From the NCBI GenBank assembly GCA_013368375.1, contig JAACJP010000004.1, positions 496,001 to 560,000 of the forward strand: a stretch of 64,000 nucleotides of DNA, given 5' to 3'. Made by a program: the position numbers and the translations under genes. Positions within the stretch are counted from its first letter, which is position 1; each line of letters begins with the position of its first letter. This DNA is from Tricholomella constricta (taxonomy: Eukaryota; Basidiomycota; Agaricomycetes; Agaricales; Lyophyllaceae). Shown here in pieces: positions 44,801 to 56,642 of the stretch. The notes under the pieces are model-generated. The model saw nothing but the letters and a program-made list of their open reading frames with translations. It did not search any database and was not told where the DNA came from.

Positions 44801-46436
44801 GGCCTTCGAGTCGATGTTCGGCGGTGTGACTTGTTTGCCTGGTTGTTTCAGCATGTACCGCGTCAAGGCACCCAAGGGCGACTCTGGCTATTGGGTCCCT
44901 ATCCTTGCGAACCCCGACATTGTCGAGCGCTACTCGGAAAACGTCGTCGATACCCTGCACAAGAAGAATCTCCTGCTGCTCGGCGAAGATCGATATCTTA
45001 CCACACTCCTGCTCAAGACTTTCCCGAAACGGAAGAACATGTTCTGCCCCCAGGCTGTCTGCAAGACCGTCGTGCCGGACACTTTCCGCGTGCTGCTCTC
45101 CCAGCGGCGGCGCTGGATCAACTCGACGATCCACAACCTCGCCGAGCTTGTCCTCGTGCGCGACCTCTGCGGCACATTCTGCTTCTCTATGCAGTTCGTT
45201 GTGGGCATGGAGCTTGCAGGAACACTCGTCCTCCCTGCTGCCATTGCCTTCACCTTGTACCTCATCATCGTGTCCATCATCCCCGGCGGCTCCAACACCA
45301 CGATCCCGCTCATCTTGCTCGCCATCGTGCTCGGTCTCCCGGGCCTTCTCATCGTTGTCACCTCCCGCAAGATCGCGTACTTTGGCTGGATGCTTGTGTA
45401 CCTCATCTCCATCCCCATATGGAACGGTATCCTCCCTGCATATGCGTTTTGGCACTTTGACGACTTCTCGTGGGGCCAGACGCGCAAAGTCGAGGGACAA
45501 GATAAGACGGAGACGGGAGACAAGGAGGGGGAGTTTGACTCGACGCATATTGTTATGAAGCGCTGGGCTGAGTTTGAGCGCGATCGTAGGTGGAAGAGTG
45601 GTACGCAGTCGAGAGACTCAGCTTACTATGAGAAGAGGTATGTATTCGAGTTCACAATCCTGGTGTGTTCATGTGCTGATACGTGCAGGACCGAAAGTAA
45701 TCGTTACTCGACGGCATCCAACTCGGACGTAACGCACCCTATGAATTCAGGCTCGGGCGGGTTTAACGACACCAGCACTGTTGATACATATGGCCAGCAG
45801 CGGCCGCGGTACGACTCGCACGCGAATACCCTCCTTATGCTTCCCGCGCCGCTCGCCGTAAACCGGCCTATGATGTCCTCCAGCTCCTCCGTCGGTATGT
45901 CCAGAACGAGTGAAGATGCCTATGTCTCCGACTCGGGCTCCGGCTCGAACATGCGGCTGATCCCCAGCCCGCACTCTTTAGATCACGAATCCTTCGAATC
46001 CGGAGGCGCTTCCCAGCGCCTCGTCTCCCCCGCGTACGATTCCCCGGCATCCAATATGAGAATGCCCAACCCCGGTCCGCCTCGGGTGCCAAGCCCAGAC
46101 GCGCATAACCCCTTCCGCTCCGGCGTCACGTCGCCCGTGTCGTACGACGATCCTACGCAGCCTTATAGCCCTGACTACACCACCGACGACGGCTCCAGCG
46201 CGAGTGCGAACCCGAATCGCATGTCGTTTGGCCGCGGCGTGCGTCTGACGGACAGCGGGCCCGTGCCTGGTTCGGAGGGCGTGCGCAGGGTGTCGCGCCC
46301 GACAGGGCGGAGACCGACGTCGCAGGCGCCCCCGTCAGTGAATGCGAATCGGTACTCGCGGAACTCGCAGGCGTTCAATTTGCCGCCTGGGGCTGCGCCG
46401 CCGCAGCCTGGGTGGGGCGGAGGAGGGGTTTCGTAG
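41812..46436 (+). CDS. Chitin synthase, division 2, class IV type
   Basis: Integral membrane enzyme that polymerises UDP-GlcNAc into wall chitin. Six exons (41812-42226, 42289-42567, 42628-43219, 43269-44713, 44767-45637 and 45689-46436) are in phase and give 1449 residues. The N-terminal 170 residues are polar. Two membrane segments follow ([10 protein letters not shown] and L-I-S-L-I-L-T-L-M), then an extracellular region and another membrane helix near 560-590. The catalytic domain has A-Y-S-E-S, C-V-D-A-D-T near 865, E-D-R-Y-L-T and Q-R-R-R-W at about 1023-1027. Four or five C-terminal helices and a Ser/Pro-rich tail of about 270 residues complete it. There is no myosin head, which excludes classes V and VII. 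The last intron (51 nt) is in frame and stop-free. Confidence 0.93.
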
Positions 46437-48392
46437 AAGAAGAGGAAGAGGGGCCTAGAGCGAACAAAATACGACTTTTATCGAATGGGACAAGACAGGA
46501 TACAAGATTCGAGATATGGGACACTCATGCATCTCCCCACTCCGGATATCCATTCTATCATTTTTTTCTACAGTATACAAAGACTTTTTGCGAACCTCTT
46601 GTCTCTTTCTTGTTTTGTTATCATATTTCTGTCGTCTGATATGTTTCTTGTTTTTTTTTTTCCTTTCTGCCTCGTTTTTTAATCACCCGGACTATTATTC
46701 TTCATCGCCTCTCGCCTGCCTGCTCTCGTTTTCCTCTCTTCCTGTTCTTCCAACCCCTCCCCCGCGCCCTCGCCCTGGTCCACGCCACGACCTCACAAGT
46801 CACACGCACATACCCTAGCACACCACAACGCACCGCACTGCTCCGCACCGCTCCACGATCCACTCCGTCGTACAATCATATTCACGACCTACCCAGGATG
46901 CATGCCGGCTACGGCTACTACTCCAGCCACTGCCCCACTTCCTATTGCTGCTCCTTGACGACAACGAACCCCCGGCCCCGTTTGCGTTCTCGCATTCTCC
47001 TCCGAGTCTTGCGATACCGAAACCGATATACCGATACCAATACCTGACCCAGGACCCTGGACCGTGATGTGACATTCGACTTGGCTACTTCATATCACCT
47101 ACTACCCTATCCTACTCTACGCAGTGTGTATCGTATAATGCATTATTTTTTTGGAGAGAAGTTTGTGGACCGGGACACGCATGGTTTAGTACTATCACAT
47201 ATGCAGTCTGGTTGGAGGAGATGACCGGCAGTAGAAAATGGACTAATCATCATCATCAGCTGATTGGAGGAGAAACTGGACGAACGATGGATGATTGCCG
47301 TGTGGCGCCGCGGAGATCATGGATTTATTTCGGTGCGTCTGACTACGACAGTATGACAGTAAGCCGGCGCCGGTGCCTTTATATATGCGTCACGAACTCG
47401 GAGTGATCGTGGCGTACTGCGGTGGTTTTCTGCAGCTGTGGTTATCGAGAAACGATGCGGGCATAACACGCCGACGCGTTAATCTTCCAGCAAAGGACGC
47501 GTACGATGTATACACTGACGTTGAAGGTGGTAATTTCAATCTTTGGAGCCCCTGATATTTGAAGCCAAGACTTTACTCCAATCTGCACGTCAACGTTTGC
47601 CGATGATGATGATGATTACGCCCACGGCCGTCATTGGCAAGATTAAGGAGAAATTGTTTAAAAAGCAAGGATGCGGGTCGGGGTAATCTCAGGGGGCATG
47701 AGACGGCCGTGAAGTCGGAATAGATGCCGATAGCATGGTATGCCGCAGCAACCTCGAGGCGGGGGTGCTGAAGACGCGTTGTGTCGCGCGGTGGGAGAGG
47801 AGAATTTCGAGTTTTCTCTTGGGCTTGGAGCTTGAGGTGATGGCTCCAATTTCATTTCATTTACGCTGCCACAGTGCCACGGCCGCTAGACGCGTCGCGG
47901 GACGAAGTGATGTCAGTGGATATATGGGGCAATATATATGTCCGGAAAGCGGGATATCGATGAGATCATTCCTGAGCCAGCGTGGTGACGGATGGTGAGA
48001 GACCGTCGCGGCCGGCGTGGACGACGCTGAACGGCGATTGAGGACGTTCAGACGTAGAGGCAGTGGTGAACAGGCCGTGGACTCATCGTGCCGAACAACG
48101 AGCAGGCAGGGTCGAAGTTGTGCTGAGGGTTGTGCGGCAGATGCACGTTGTAGTCTAACACGTGTCAAGAAAGCTAAACAGTTTCTCCGCCAAGTTAGAC
48201 CTGTCAAACTTTTTCGTCTTGTTCTCATCGTGCACGACGACGACGACGGCGGCATTCCTGAGGTCCTTCTTCCTGCTGTTGCCCCCGCCTTTTACAGCGG
48301 CCACTCCTTTTGTCACATAATACGAGTTGTTGTGCAATCACACCATCTCACCCACGGTCTGAGTTTGAGCGCCCCTGGTCCTTGCCACCCCC
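46437..48392. other. Long intergenic stretch without recognised gene
   Basis: Nearly 2 kb after the chitin synthase. 46590-46680 is T-rich and 46690-46810 is C/T-rich. Further on there are only short unsupported ORFs. It probably combines the 3' untranslated region of the chitin synthase gene and the promoter of the next gene. Confidence 0.5.
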
Positions 48393-51300
48393 ATGCATTC
48401 GCTGGCGGGCCTCTTTGGGAGGAAGAGCAAGTCTTCCTCGAAACAAAGGGGACACGAGACAGACTCTGGCTTGTCGTCGCCCGCAACCGACTATATCACA
48501 CCCGACCGATCGCTTCCCTCGAGTCCCAATGGCAGGAGTAGCACGCGAGACCATCCCCCGTCCAGTGTCTATCCCAGCATTGCCCAGGCTGCTTCATCCA
48601 GCAAGTTGAGGCTACCTTTCTCCCGAAAAAAGGTCTCTGCAGCAGCTTCGACGACCTCTGTCGTAACCACATTCAGCGCCTCCCAGGACTCTAATTTCGG
48701 CACCCCGCCGCGCCCATCCTACCTGAACTCGAGGAGCAGCACCAGTGCGGCATCCGAAACTGAGGTTGACAACCGCAGGCTGCGTCCTCCACCGTCCAAG
48801 TCGGCCATTTTTGCGGCGTACGGCGATCCAAACCTTTCCACACGCTCACTTCCTAACGAACACGCGTCCCTCACTATCACCACTTCTTGCCCTGATCCGC
48901 CTCCGCCACCTCCAAAGAAACCAGGTCTCTTTCATTGGTCCAAATCCTCCCCCTCTTCCCCACAGACCACCTTCCGGAAACCAAAAACCAGCAGTCCAAC
49001 CCAGCTGTCGCCCACCAGCCCAACTTCTGACCCCAACTCCTCTTTCAACCTCAAATCCTTCCGTCACGTCGTGCCTCCGACCTCCACAGCATCCCCCAAT
49101 GCCTCTAACGCCTCCCTATCGCCGCCCATCCCACGCCCAAGGGGCCTAAGCATCAACTCTGATTCCTCTCAGCGCATATCCGTCGCCGCCTTTAGGGAGG
49201 CTCAAGCCCGCCGCAGTACTGCCGGCTCCCCAGTGCCCTCCGTCCGCGCCCCAAGCCCCGGTCCCCTATTATCTCCCAGCTATGCCCCACGCCCTCACCA
49301 ACATCACACTGCCTCTGCACCTGCCGTCCCCCAGCATCTCCAGAAACGTCGTTCTTCAGGCCTCGCGTACGCTTCGGACTCGGACGAGACAGACTCCTCA
49401 GAAGACGACGCCTCGGAATCGAATGGTTCAGCTTCGCCACCGCGCAATGGCGGGGGAATCATGCGGCGCCAACGCACCGTCACGAAACGCGCGGAGGTGG
49501 ATGTGCCCACGATCAGAGGCCGTGGGACCAAGTCGGAAGTGGGGCATGGTGCGCACAGGGACTTTACGCCTAGCCCGAGAGTGCAGTCCGGGTACAACAA
49601 CTTGACATCGCAATACCCTTTGCCCAGCACGCCGACTGAGGCGGAGGAATCGGGGAGGCGCTCGCAATCGAGCTTGGGGTTCAATTTGGGGATGAGGCCC
49701 CGGGCGAGTGCATCGGCGAGTGCGTTGACGCCGTCTGCGGCGGCGAAGAGAGCGAGCATTGTTGCTGCCGCAAATGCGATGCCACGTACGTATCCTCGCA
49801 AAACTAACCACACGCATGTGCTCATTTCATTTGTCCTGCCTACTATAGCCATGATTGGTACCGGGAAACGCCACTCGCGCTCCTCCTCGGCTCATTCCAT
49901 ATCCGTAGCCGTGACCACCTCAACACCAGTCCATACCCACACCCGCTCCCGCGCGCGCATCTCCCCCTCATCCGACTCTGATTCCGACGACGACGCGCCC
50001 CTCGCGACGCTCGTGCCCCCGCGCCGTCCAGGCAGCGCCATGTCCTCTGTCTCCAACCGCAGCCTCCGCTCTACCGCCACGCGCTCCGCTACAACCCCCT
50101 TGCCCGCGGTGAAGCCCCTCATCGACATCAATGAGCTTACGCAGGGACGCCCGAGGCCAAGGCCAGGCGCGAGCTTGGATGGGTTCACGGGGGGCGCGAC
50201 GCTGCTTTCTTTTTCTGGTACTTCTACCACCACGACTACGGTTGTGGGGGCAGCTGCGAACCCGGTGCCGACGAGCGTGAGCCCGCCGACAAAGTTCGTC
50301 AGTCCACCTTCGTCGCCGCCGCGGGAGGCGAGGCATTTGGCGAATAGTAGTGGGAGTGGGCAGCAGCAGCCGCAGCAGTTGAGGTCGAGTGGGGGTGCCC
50401 CGATACGGAGGGAGGCGAGTCCGGCTGTGGGTGGGGAGGAGAGGGAGAGGGATAGACTAGGGGAGCGGTTGACGAGGGTCGTGCAGCTCAAGGCAAGGGC
50501 TGGGTTTGGGTCGGGCTCGAGCTCTGGATCGACGACGTCTGGCTCGGTGCTTGGCGTTACGACCACCACCACGACCATGGCCGCGACTACCCCGAGCACC
50601 AACACCAACACGCACACAAAGCCCAAACTGAACCCCCCGCCCACGCCCACATTCCCTACGAAGCTCAGCCCGCCCGAGGAAGATCTCGCGGCTGTCCTGG
50701 GCGCAGGCATCCACCTAGTACACCGCACAGGCGACTCGGCGACCGACTCTGAGCCCGAGTCAGAGGAGTCAGAGTCAGATTTGGACAGCGAGGATGGGTT
50801 CACGAAGGTGGCCACAGGGAAGAGGAAGGAGAAGGAGAAGGAGCAGGACCGAATTGCGCCGATACCGATCAAGCAGCGCGCGCCGCCGCCTGCATTCAGC
50901 GTCACTTCACGGCCGAATCGGTCGGATGATAGGGCGACGGGCGACAGGACGAGCATGGCGTCGACGAATGCGCTGGGCCAGGACCAGGCTCAGGCCCAGG
51001 CGAGGCAGCGTCAGCGCAGCAGCACGCTTATTCCGTCGTCGTCGAACACGACATTTGGAGTGTCAGCATCCATGAAACCTGCGATACCGAATTCGTCGTC
51101 ATCGTCTGCGAAGGAGAGCGGGAAGTCGACAAACACTACGACTGCAGCACCAGCGCCGAGACAGCGCAGCAGCACACTGCTTCCGAGCTCTTTATCGTCG
51201 TCCGGGATGGGTAACAATGGCGTTAGTAAGAATGCGGGGGGCGCCGTGGCGATGCCGAGTCGGCCGTTCGCTGCTGCGCGCCGGGAGAGCCCTGCAAGCT

Positions 51301-52567
51301 CGACGGGCGACTCGAGCAGTGGACGCGCGCCGTTCACGCCGAAGGACGGGAGCGATCTTGGTGTGGGCGTGCGCGGGGGCGGGGCGGAGAGTGTGAGTGG
51401 GGGGTGGAGCGGGGGTGTGAGTGGGCTTACGGTGAAGGGGAAGCATATCAAGCGCCAAAGTGTGAGCTTTGAGGATGACTTCAGGGACCCGAGTAGGCCG
51501 CAGACGAAGGGGAAGGGTGGGGAGGCTGGGGATAGGGAGGAGAAGAGGAGGGAGAGAAGGAGGAGCGAGGCCAAGGCTGCTATAGAGGTGTGTGTTATTA
51601 TTATCGCTGTGTTTCTGTTTTGGATTGGCAGCATGGACGGATGCGCTGACGATGATTGCGACAGCTCGGAAACGTCATCAACGGGCGCGGACCTGTCGTG
51701 GTCGATGACGACGACGATGATGACCTGCCGATCAATCAGACGCTCGGTGGCGGCGCGCGCATGTCCACGCTCAATCCGATGATGGCGATGGGTGGCGTGC
51801 CCATGGGCTACGGGCCCGGCATGCCCCCAGGCTGGAATGGCATGAACATGCCCATGAACCCGAACATGAACATGAACATGATGGGCCCGAACCCGGGTAT
51901 GCTCTCGCCAGGGCAGTTCATGCCGCAGGGCGGCGCCGACCCAAATTTCATGGCGGCGCATCAGCAGGCGATGATGTTTGCGAAGCAGGCGTACCAGATG
52001 GCGGTGGCGCAGCAGGCCATGGCGGCCGCGGGCGACGAGTGGGAGCGTGGGTCGACGATTGGTGGATTCGGCGGTGGTGGCGGCGGCAGTGTGTATGGCG
52101 GGACGAGCCCTTCGGTCGTGGGGGGGTCGCAGTATGGAGTAAACCCCATGATGATGGGTATGGGCATGGGCATGGGCATGCAGGGCCCTGGGAACGGTTG
52201 GTCGACGGGGTCTGTCGTTTTCCCCGGCCCATCACGGTCGATGTATGGGGGGCTCAGTGGCGCACGGAGCGAGTATGGAGGTGGAGGTGGCGGCGGAGGT
52301 GGGCAGTGGAGTTCCTCAAAGAGCAGTTATGGGGAATCGTTCGGCCCGTCTTCGAATCGGTATAGCAGAGCCGGTGCGAACCAGGGACGCTCCGCGCGCG
52401 ACTCGGGATTTTTTCCCCCTGTGCCGCCTATTCCGCAACAGAACGCATCATCGCCAGGACGCGGAGGATCGGCAGCACCGAGGGCAAGGACGACAAGTCA
52501 GCCTGCGAGCCCGAGTCGGGGCGTTAGAAGGGCACCCCCGCCGTCGAGTTGGAAGGCTGGCGTTTGA
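48393..52567 (+). CDS. Large disordered Ser/Pro-rich protein, function unknown
   Basis: Exons 48393-49785, 49849-51587 and 51665-52567 give 1344 residues. Exon 3 joins only if the acceptor is the CAG at 51662-51664; the nearer CAG near 51632 leads to an early stop or the wrong frame. Composition is extreme: Ser, Pro, Thr and Ala dominate. There is a polyproline tract followed by K-K-P-G-L-F-H-W (about 173-190), acidic Ser-Asp runs near 320-335 and 780-800, and a Lys/Arg-rich coil at the end of exon 2. A seven-Asp run opens exon 3, and the C-terminal 270 residues are Gly/Met-rich. No folded domain is recognisable. The polyproline suggests SH3/WW or profilin binding (inference). Confidence 0.7.
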
Positions 52568-52972
52568 TATCACGGCACACACAGGCATACAGCACATTCC
52601 TTTCATTTTTTTTGTTTGTTTTTTGGTTTCATACCTCTATTTATCTCGTTCTCTCTGTTCTCTTCCCCCCTGTGTTGCATCGCTTTCCTTTATACAGCTT
52701 TTTCTCCCGAACAGACCACACGTGAACAGGAGAAGGATTGCAGACATTCCTCGTATGATACTCCCATACTTCGCAAGGCAAAACAGTACTCTATTATGTC
52801 CAGCATTTTGGACCATACGTGCATCTAATAATCCTCATTGTATTTCTGCATACTCACACACATGGTTACCTTTCGCGCCTTTACGTATCTTATAGGTACA
52901 CACTGTCATTTCGCTATTTCAAGCAAAAAGTTGAAGTTCTTGTTTAGCAATCAAAAATTACTTTTGCCATCC
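52568..52972. other. 3' flank, nothing recognised
   Basis: T-rich DNA after the disordered-protein gene, up to the hAT target duplication. Confidence 0.5.
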
Positions 52973-52980
52973 TCTCACAG
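52973..52980. repeat. hAT target-site duplication, left copy
   Basis: TCTCACAG directly abuts the left terminal CAGTGTTG and is identical to 56635-56642. Confidence 0.95.
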
Positions 52981-55900
52981 CAGTGTTGTGCCGGTCATTG
53001 ACATGTCAACAAGGTCAGTGACCGGTCACCATACGGTCATGACCCGACATTTGATGACCTGACTTTGGTTGCAAGTCAGTGTGCTTATGAAATCGTCGTG
53101 CAATCATCTTATCTCTAGTAATCTAAATAGTAAGAACACCGTCAAATTCAAGATAATGCTAGCCAATTAGAACATCCTCCATACTATCATCTACTCCAAT
53201 ATCTGCATCCTCTTCGCCATCGGCATCTAGGTCGAGAAGTTCATATAAGGCTAATTCTTCATCGAAGCTTCTCTCGGCGACGTGACTGTAAGTATCCACC
53301 CAATGTGTTCTGGAGAAATCAAAGAGTTCCGAGATGGGTATCTGGTGCCCAATGGTGTCGGGATCCCTGACTGGATGATTGTCCCTGTCATCTAGATCCA
53401 CCATCATGCTATGTGAGGAAGCAATAGATCGAAAGTCGTTGCCGGGTGATGATTGTTCTGCATTTGGCTCTGTAGCACCATCGTCGTTCAAGCCAGATTC
53501 AAAAGATCCCTCCTCCCTGCTTGCCAAGGGAGGCTGCTCTGTGTCCAGTTCAGTAAGAGAGTGCAGTGTTTCGATGACTAAATGATCAACTGACCTGCTG
53601 CAGCAGTGGCGACTGGTGTGATGGCAATTGAAGGACACTGTTCTGCAGGCATAGCAGATGGAGCGGTCGTTGATGAATTCCGCGCTGTAAACTGGCGTTT
53701 TACACGGTCCTTTGATTGCTTCCGAACGTGTTCGTCTCGAATGTGCATCTTGAGTTCCGTTAGAGCGGTAAGTGTGCCAACCCCGAGGCGATTGCGGAGC
53801 TTTGTCAGGGTGTTACCAAAAGCGCTGAACAAGCGCTCACAAGACGCTGAGTTTGCGGAGATAGACAGGATGCGAGAAGCGAGCTGGATCAGTGCGGGCC
53901 ATGGACGGTCGGGGAAGCAGAAACTGTCGAACACGTTCATTGGGTTGATTGTACGGCCCTGGTGACGACAGATGCACATTAACAAGGCGACAAAAGTTAT
54001 CAACAGTCTACGAACCTCTCGCTGTGCAATATTATTTTCAATTTGGCACTGACTCTCAAGGTTTGCAAACATTCCAGATTTCGCGAGGTAATCTTTGAGC
54101 TGTTGGTAGAATTCAACCGGAGGAACACTGCGAAAGACACGTATCCAAAGGTGCTCGAGCAGAGTGTGTATCCCGGCATTATTAAATGACGACAGTGGCG
54201 CAAACGGCGCGCTCTGAAAAATAGGATTGAGAATCACGGCGGCAATGAAGACCTCTTGATCGGCCTTCGCCCAACGCTTCTCAATGCTCTCAAGAATCGC
54301 TTTAACACCAGAAGCATCATCTTCATCAGTCATAGCCCGGTATTGCATGGTCAGAAAGCCGAAAGTAAGGAGGACCTGATCAACACGGCAGAAGGCTGCC
54401 TGGACAATGTTGGCCGCAATTGCAAGTGGACGTAGATGTCGAGTCATCCTGGTGTAGTGCATCAGTTGACCGATGAAAGAGAATTAAGATGAAGAATAAT
54501 ATTACCGAAGGATAGCATGCCAGAACAGTGGATTTTTAACAATTGCGATCATAGCGCGCGATTTGATCTTTGTCTTCCGATCGCCGATAATCACCATCCG
54601 ATGTGCTTCAGGCCGTGCCTCGTCTGCGTAGATGACCGATAGTAGAGTGTCTCGCAGTTCTAGAAGGCGGTTAAAAGCGAGATAATGGGCTGTCCATCGG
54701 GTGAGAACAGCTCGGATGATAGCCAGTGTCCTCCCGTGTGTAGCAATCTGTGACTGGCGAATTAATCCAAGTAGCAGTGTCTTACTGCGAAGCCATGCGA
54801 TGAGCTCCGTGGCTAGATCAGTATACGCGAGGACGTCCTTATTAGACTTGAAATAATCGCCAACAATCAAGTTGATCTTGTTCATGCATCAGTTATAGTG
54901 TCCTAGCATAAAATGATATTTAAAAGCGCACCTGGTGTGCATAGCAATCAAGCACAATAATCCAGGGATACTTCTTTCCATAGAGCCGCCTAGCTTTGCG
55001 TGATTCACCGGATGCATCTGTTACAACAGCGATGACTGTTGCTTCCCAGTCACGCTCGATCTCTTCGACAACTTCTTCCAGGACACGAAGCAAGTTCTCG
55101 GTAGTCTTACGCTCCGTCGAGGCATCATGAACTTTGACAGTATGGAGCTAGAAAATCATTAATATAAATCAAATAAGAAGCAGGGCACGAATTTGCTTAC
55201 CTTTCCACCAACAGTGATCATGAAGGCGATCAGGTGGTGATGGTTCTCGCCCGTCCATCCGTCAGCCTGTACTGTGGCATTTTTGCCCTTCACATTTGCC
55301 TTCGCTTCCGCACGAAGTTCCGATATAAGAGCTGGAATAAGACACTTCGTCAGGACCTTTCGTGATGGTGATTTCGCAGCTGGAATGAACTCCTCCAATA
55401 AATTCAGCCACTCGATGTTATCGACCCAAGACAGCGAGAACCCCGCCGATGCCGTCAATCGAGCCACAGCACGTTCAAAGCTCGCCTGCCGAGCATCAGA
55501 CCACTGTGAAAGATCGAAATTGGTTGATCCCACTCGGGAAACAGGCTTCGAAGCACCAGACTTCTTGTAGCCAAGAGAAAGCGACCGCGCATGAGACGAT
55601 CGCGTGTGAGAGCCAGTCCGTGATATGGAATCTGAGGGTGCAAGACTAGGACTTGGAGACAATGATCCAGGAGGTGGGGAGCCAAAAGAAGAAGGATCAA
55701 GAGCAAAGAAATGTCGCCGGGCATCCGAATACTGATGACTAGGTCCTGAGAGGCTAGAGAGTGATGAAGAGGGGTCGAAATTGAATGCCGGGTTGAACGG
55801 CGTGGCGAGTGTCGGCGGTAAAGGTGGCGGCGTGCTTTGTTGCCGGCGTCGCGGAGATTCCTGCGCGTACTCGTTGCGTACCTCCTGCGGCTGATGTAGA

Positions 55901-56634
55901 CATGTACGCAAATGGTTTTTGAGTGTCCCGCTTGCTGCTCGTAGCCATCCAATCGAACTCTGGGGGTTAGTGTCGCGTATTGCCCATACTGGACAAAAAT
56001 GATCGGTAAAAGCAGGTAAACAAGCGCAGCCATGTAGAAAGGACTCACAGTGCTCTTCGATTGTCTCCACACTGCGAACAGTCACCCTTCTACCCACCTG
56101 GACTTCATGTGCATCTTCCAGCTGAGCCGCCGCAGTGTGCGCGTTGAAACATCGTTTGCAGTAAACCTTGGCCTTCCCTGTTGCCATTGCAATCGAATTG
56201 TTGATCTTGAGTTTGGGGTGGTCATGGAAGTAGGCTCTCCATGGGCCACGATTACGCGACGGCGCGGTGCGAGATGGTCCTGGAGTGTCAAGGTGCATTC
56301 AGTAAGATGATAAACTGCATTAGAAAGAGCAAAATGTCCAGATTTAAATCAGATCGCTTAAATCTCGCATCACAGTCGGCAGAAAGAGGGATTTATTTCG
56401 TAGAAACGGCAGATTATCGAGGTACAAGAGTAGAGAAGAGCTACCAAGGAAATACCATCGATGATCGTGAGTTTGGGCGACTCGATAAGAACGGATTAGA
56501 TTTACCGGCAATGGCCGGCGGTGATCGAGCACCACGTGCCGGTCAAGTCATATCTCAGAGTCAGGACCGGTCAGTGACTAGTCAACAGGTCACTGACCTG
56601 ACTTTTGAGTTTCGGACATGACCGTCCAACACTG
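52981..56634 (-). mobile_element. Complete hAT-family DNA transposon
   Basis: The 3654-bp element is flanked by an exact 8-bp duplication TCTCACAG (52973-52980 and 56635-56642), the hallmark length for hAT. The ends are inverted: CAGTGTTG at the left and CAACACTG at the right, with weaker similarity further in. Subterminal GGTCAGTGACC / GGTCACTGACC motifs occur near both ends (53013-53023, about 56569-56578 and 56588-56598) and are likely transposase-binding repeats. One - strand transposase gene fills the interior with an open, spliceable frame, so the copy could be autonomous. Confidence 0.95.
53159..56298 (-). CDS. hAT transposase
   Basis: Six exons (56298-56049, 55988-55201, 55147-54932, 54876-54506, 54448-53595 and 53538-53159) keep phase and give 952 residues without a stop. 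The N-terminus has a BED-like zinc-finger arrangement (W-R-A-Y-F, then C-K-R-C, and later H-L-R-T-C) for DNA binding. The RNase H-fold core has Q-A-D-G-W-T-G (first Asp), V-V-T-D-A-S-G (second Asp) and C-Y-A-H-Q, the C-x2-H element. The C-terminal dimerisation domain reads S-A-N-S-A-S-C-E-R-L-F-S at about 735-750, the classic hAT block. Exon 6 encodes an acidic tail. The catalytic Glu was not placed with certainty. Confidence 0.9.
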
Positions 56635-56642
56635 TCTCACAG
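56635..56642. repeat. hAT target-site duplication, right copy
   Basis: TCTCACAG directly follows the right terminal CAACACTG and is identical to 52973-52980. Confidence 0.95.

Noticed and set aside
44730..45548. 272-residue - strand ORF inside the chitin synthase
   Set aside because: It is antisense to the exon encoding Q-R-R-R-W. Its charged, His-rich translation is typical of a reverse-frame shadow.
49750..49860. Membrane-like segment in the disordered protein
   Set aside because: The hydrophobic stretch appears only when the 63-bp intron 49786-49848 is translated. Splicing removes it.
49892..50956. 354-residue - strand ORF
   Set aside because: It lies antisense to the disordered-protein gene. 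GC-rich Ser/Pro codons open the opposite frame, and its Val/Gly-rich translation has no motif.
51011..51961. 316-residue - strand ORF
   Set aside because: Antisense to exons 2 and 3 of the disordered-protein gene; no domain and no splice support.
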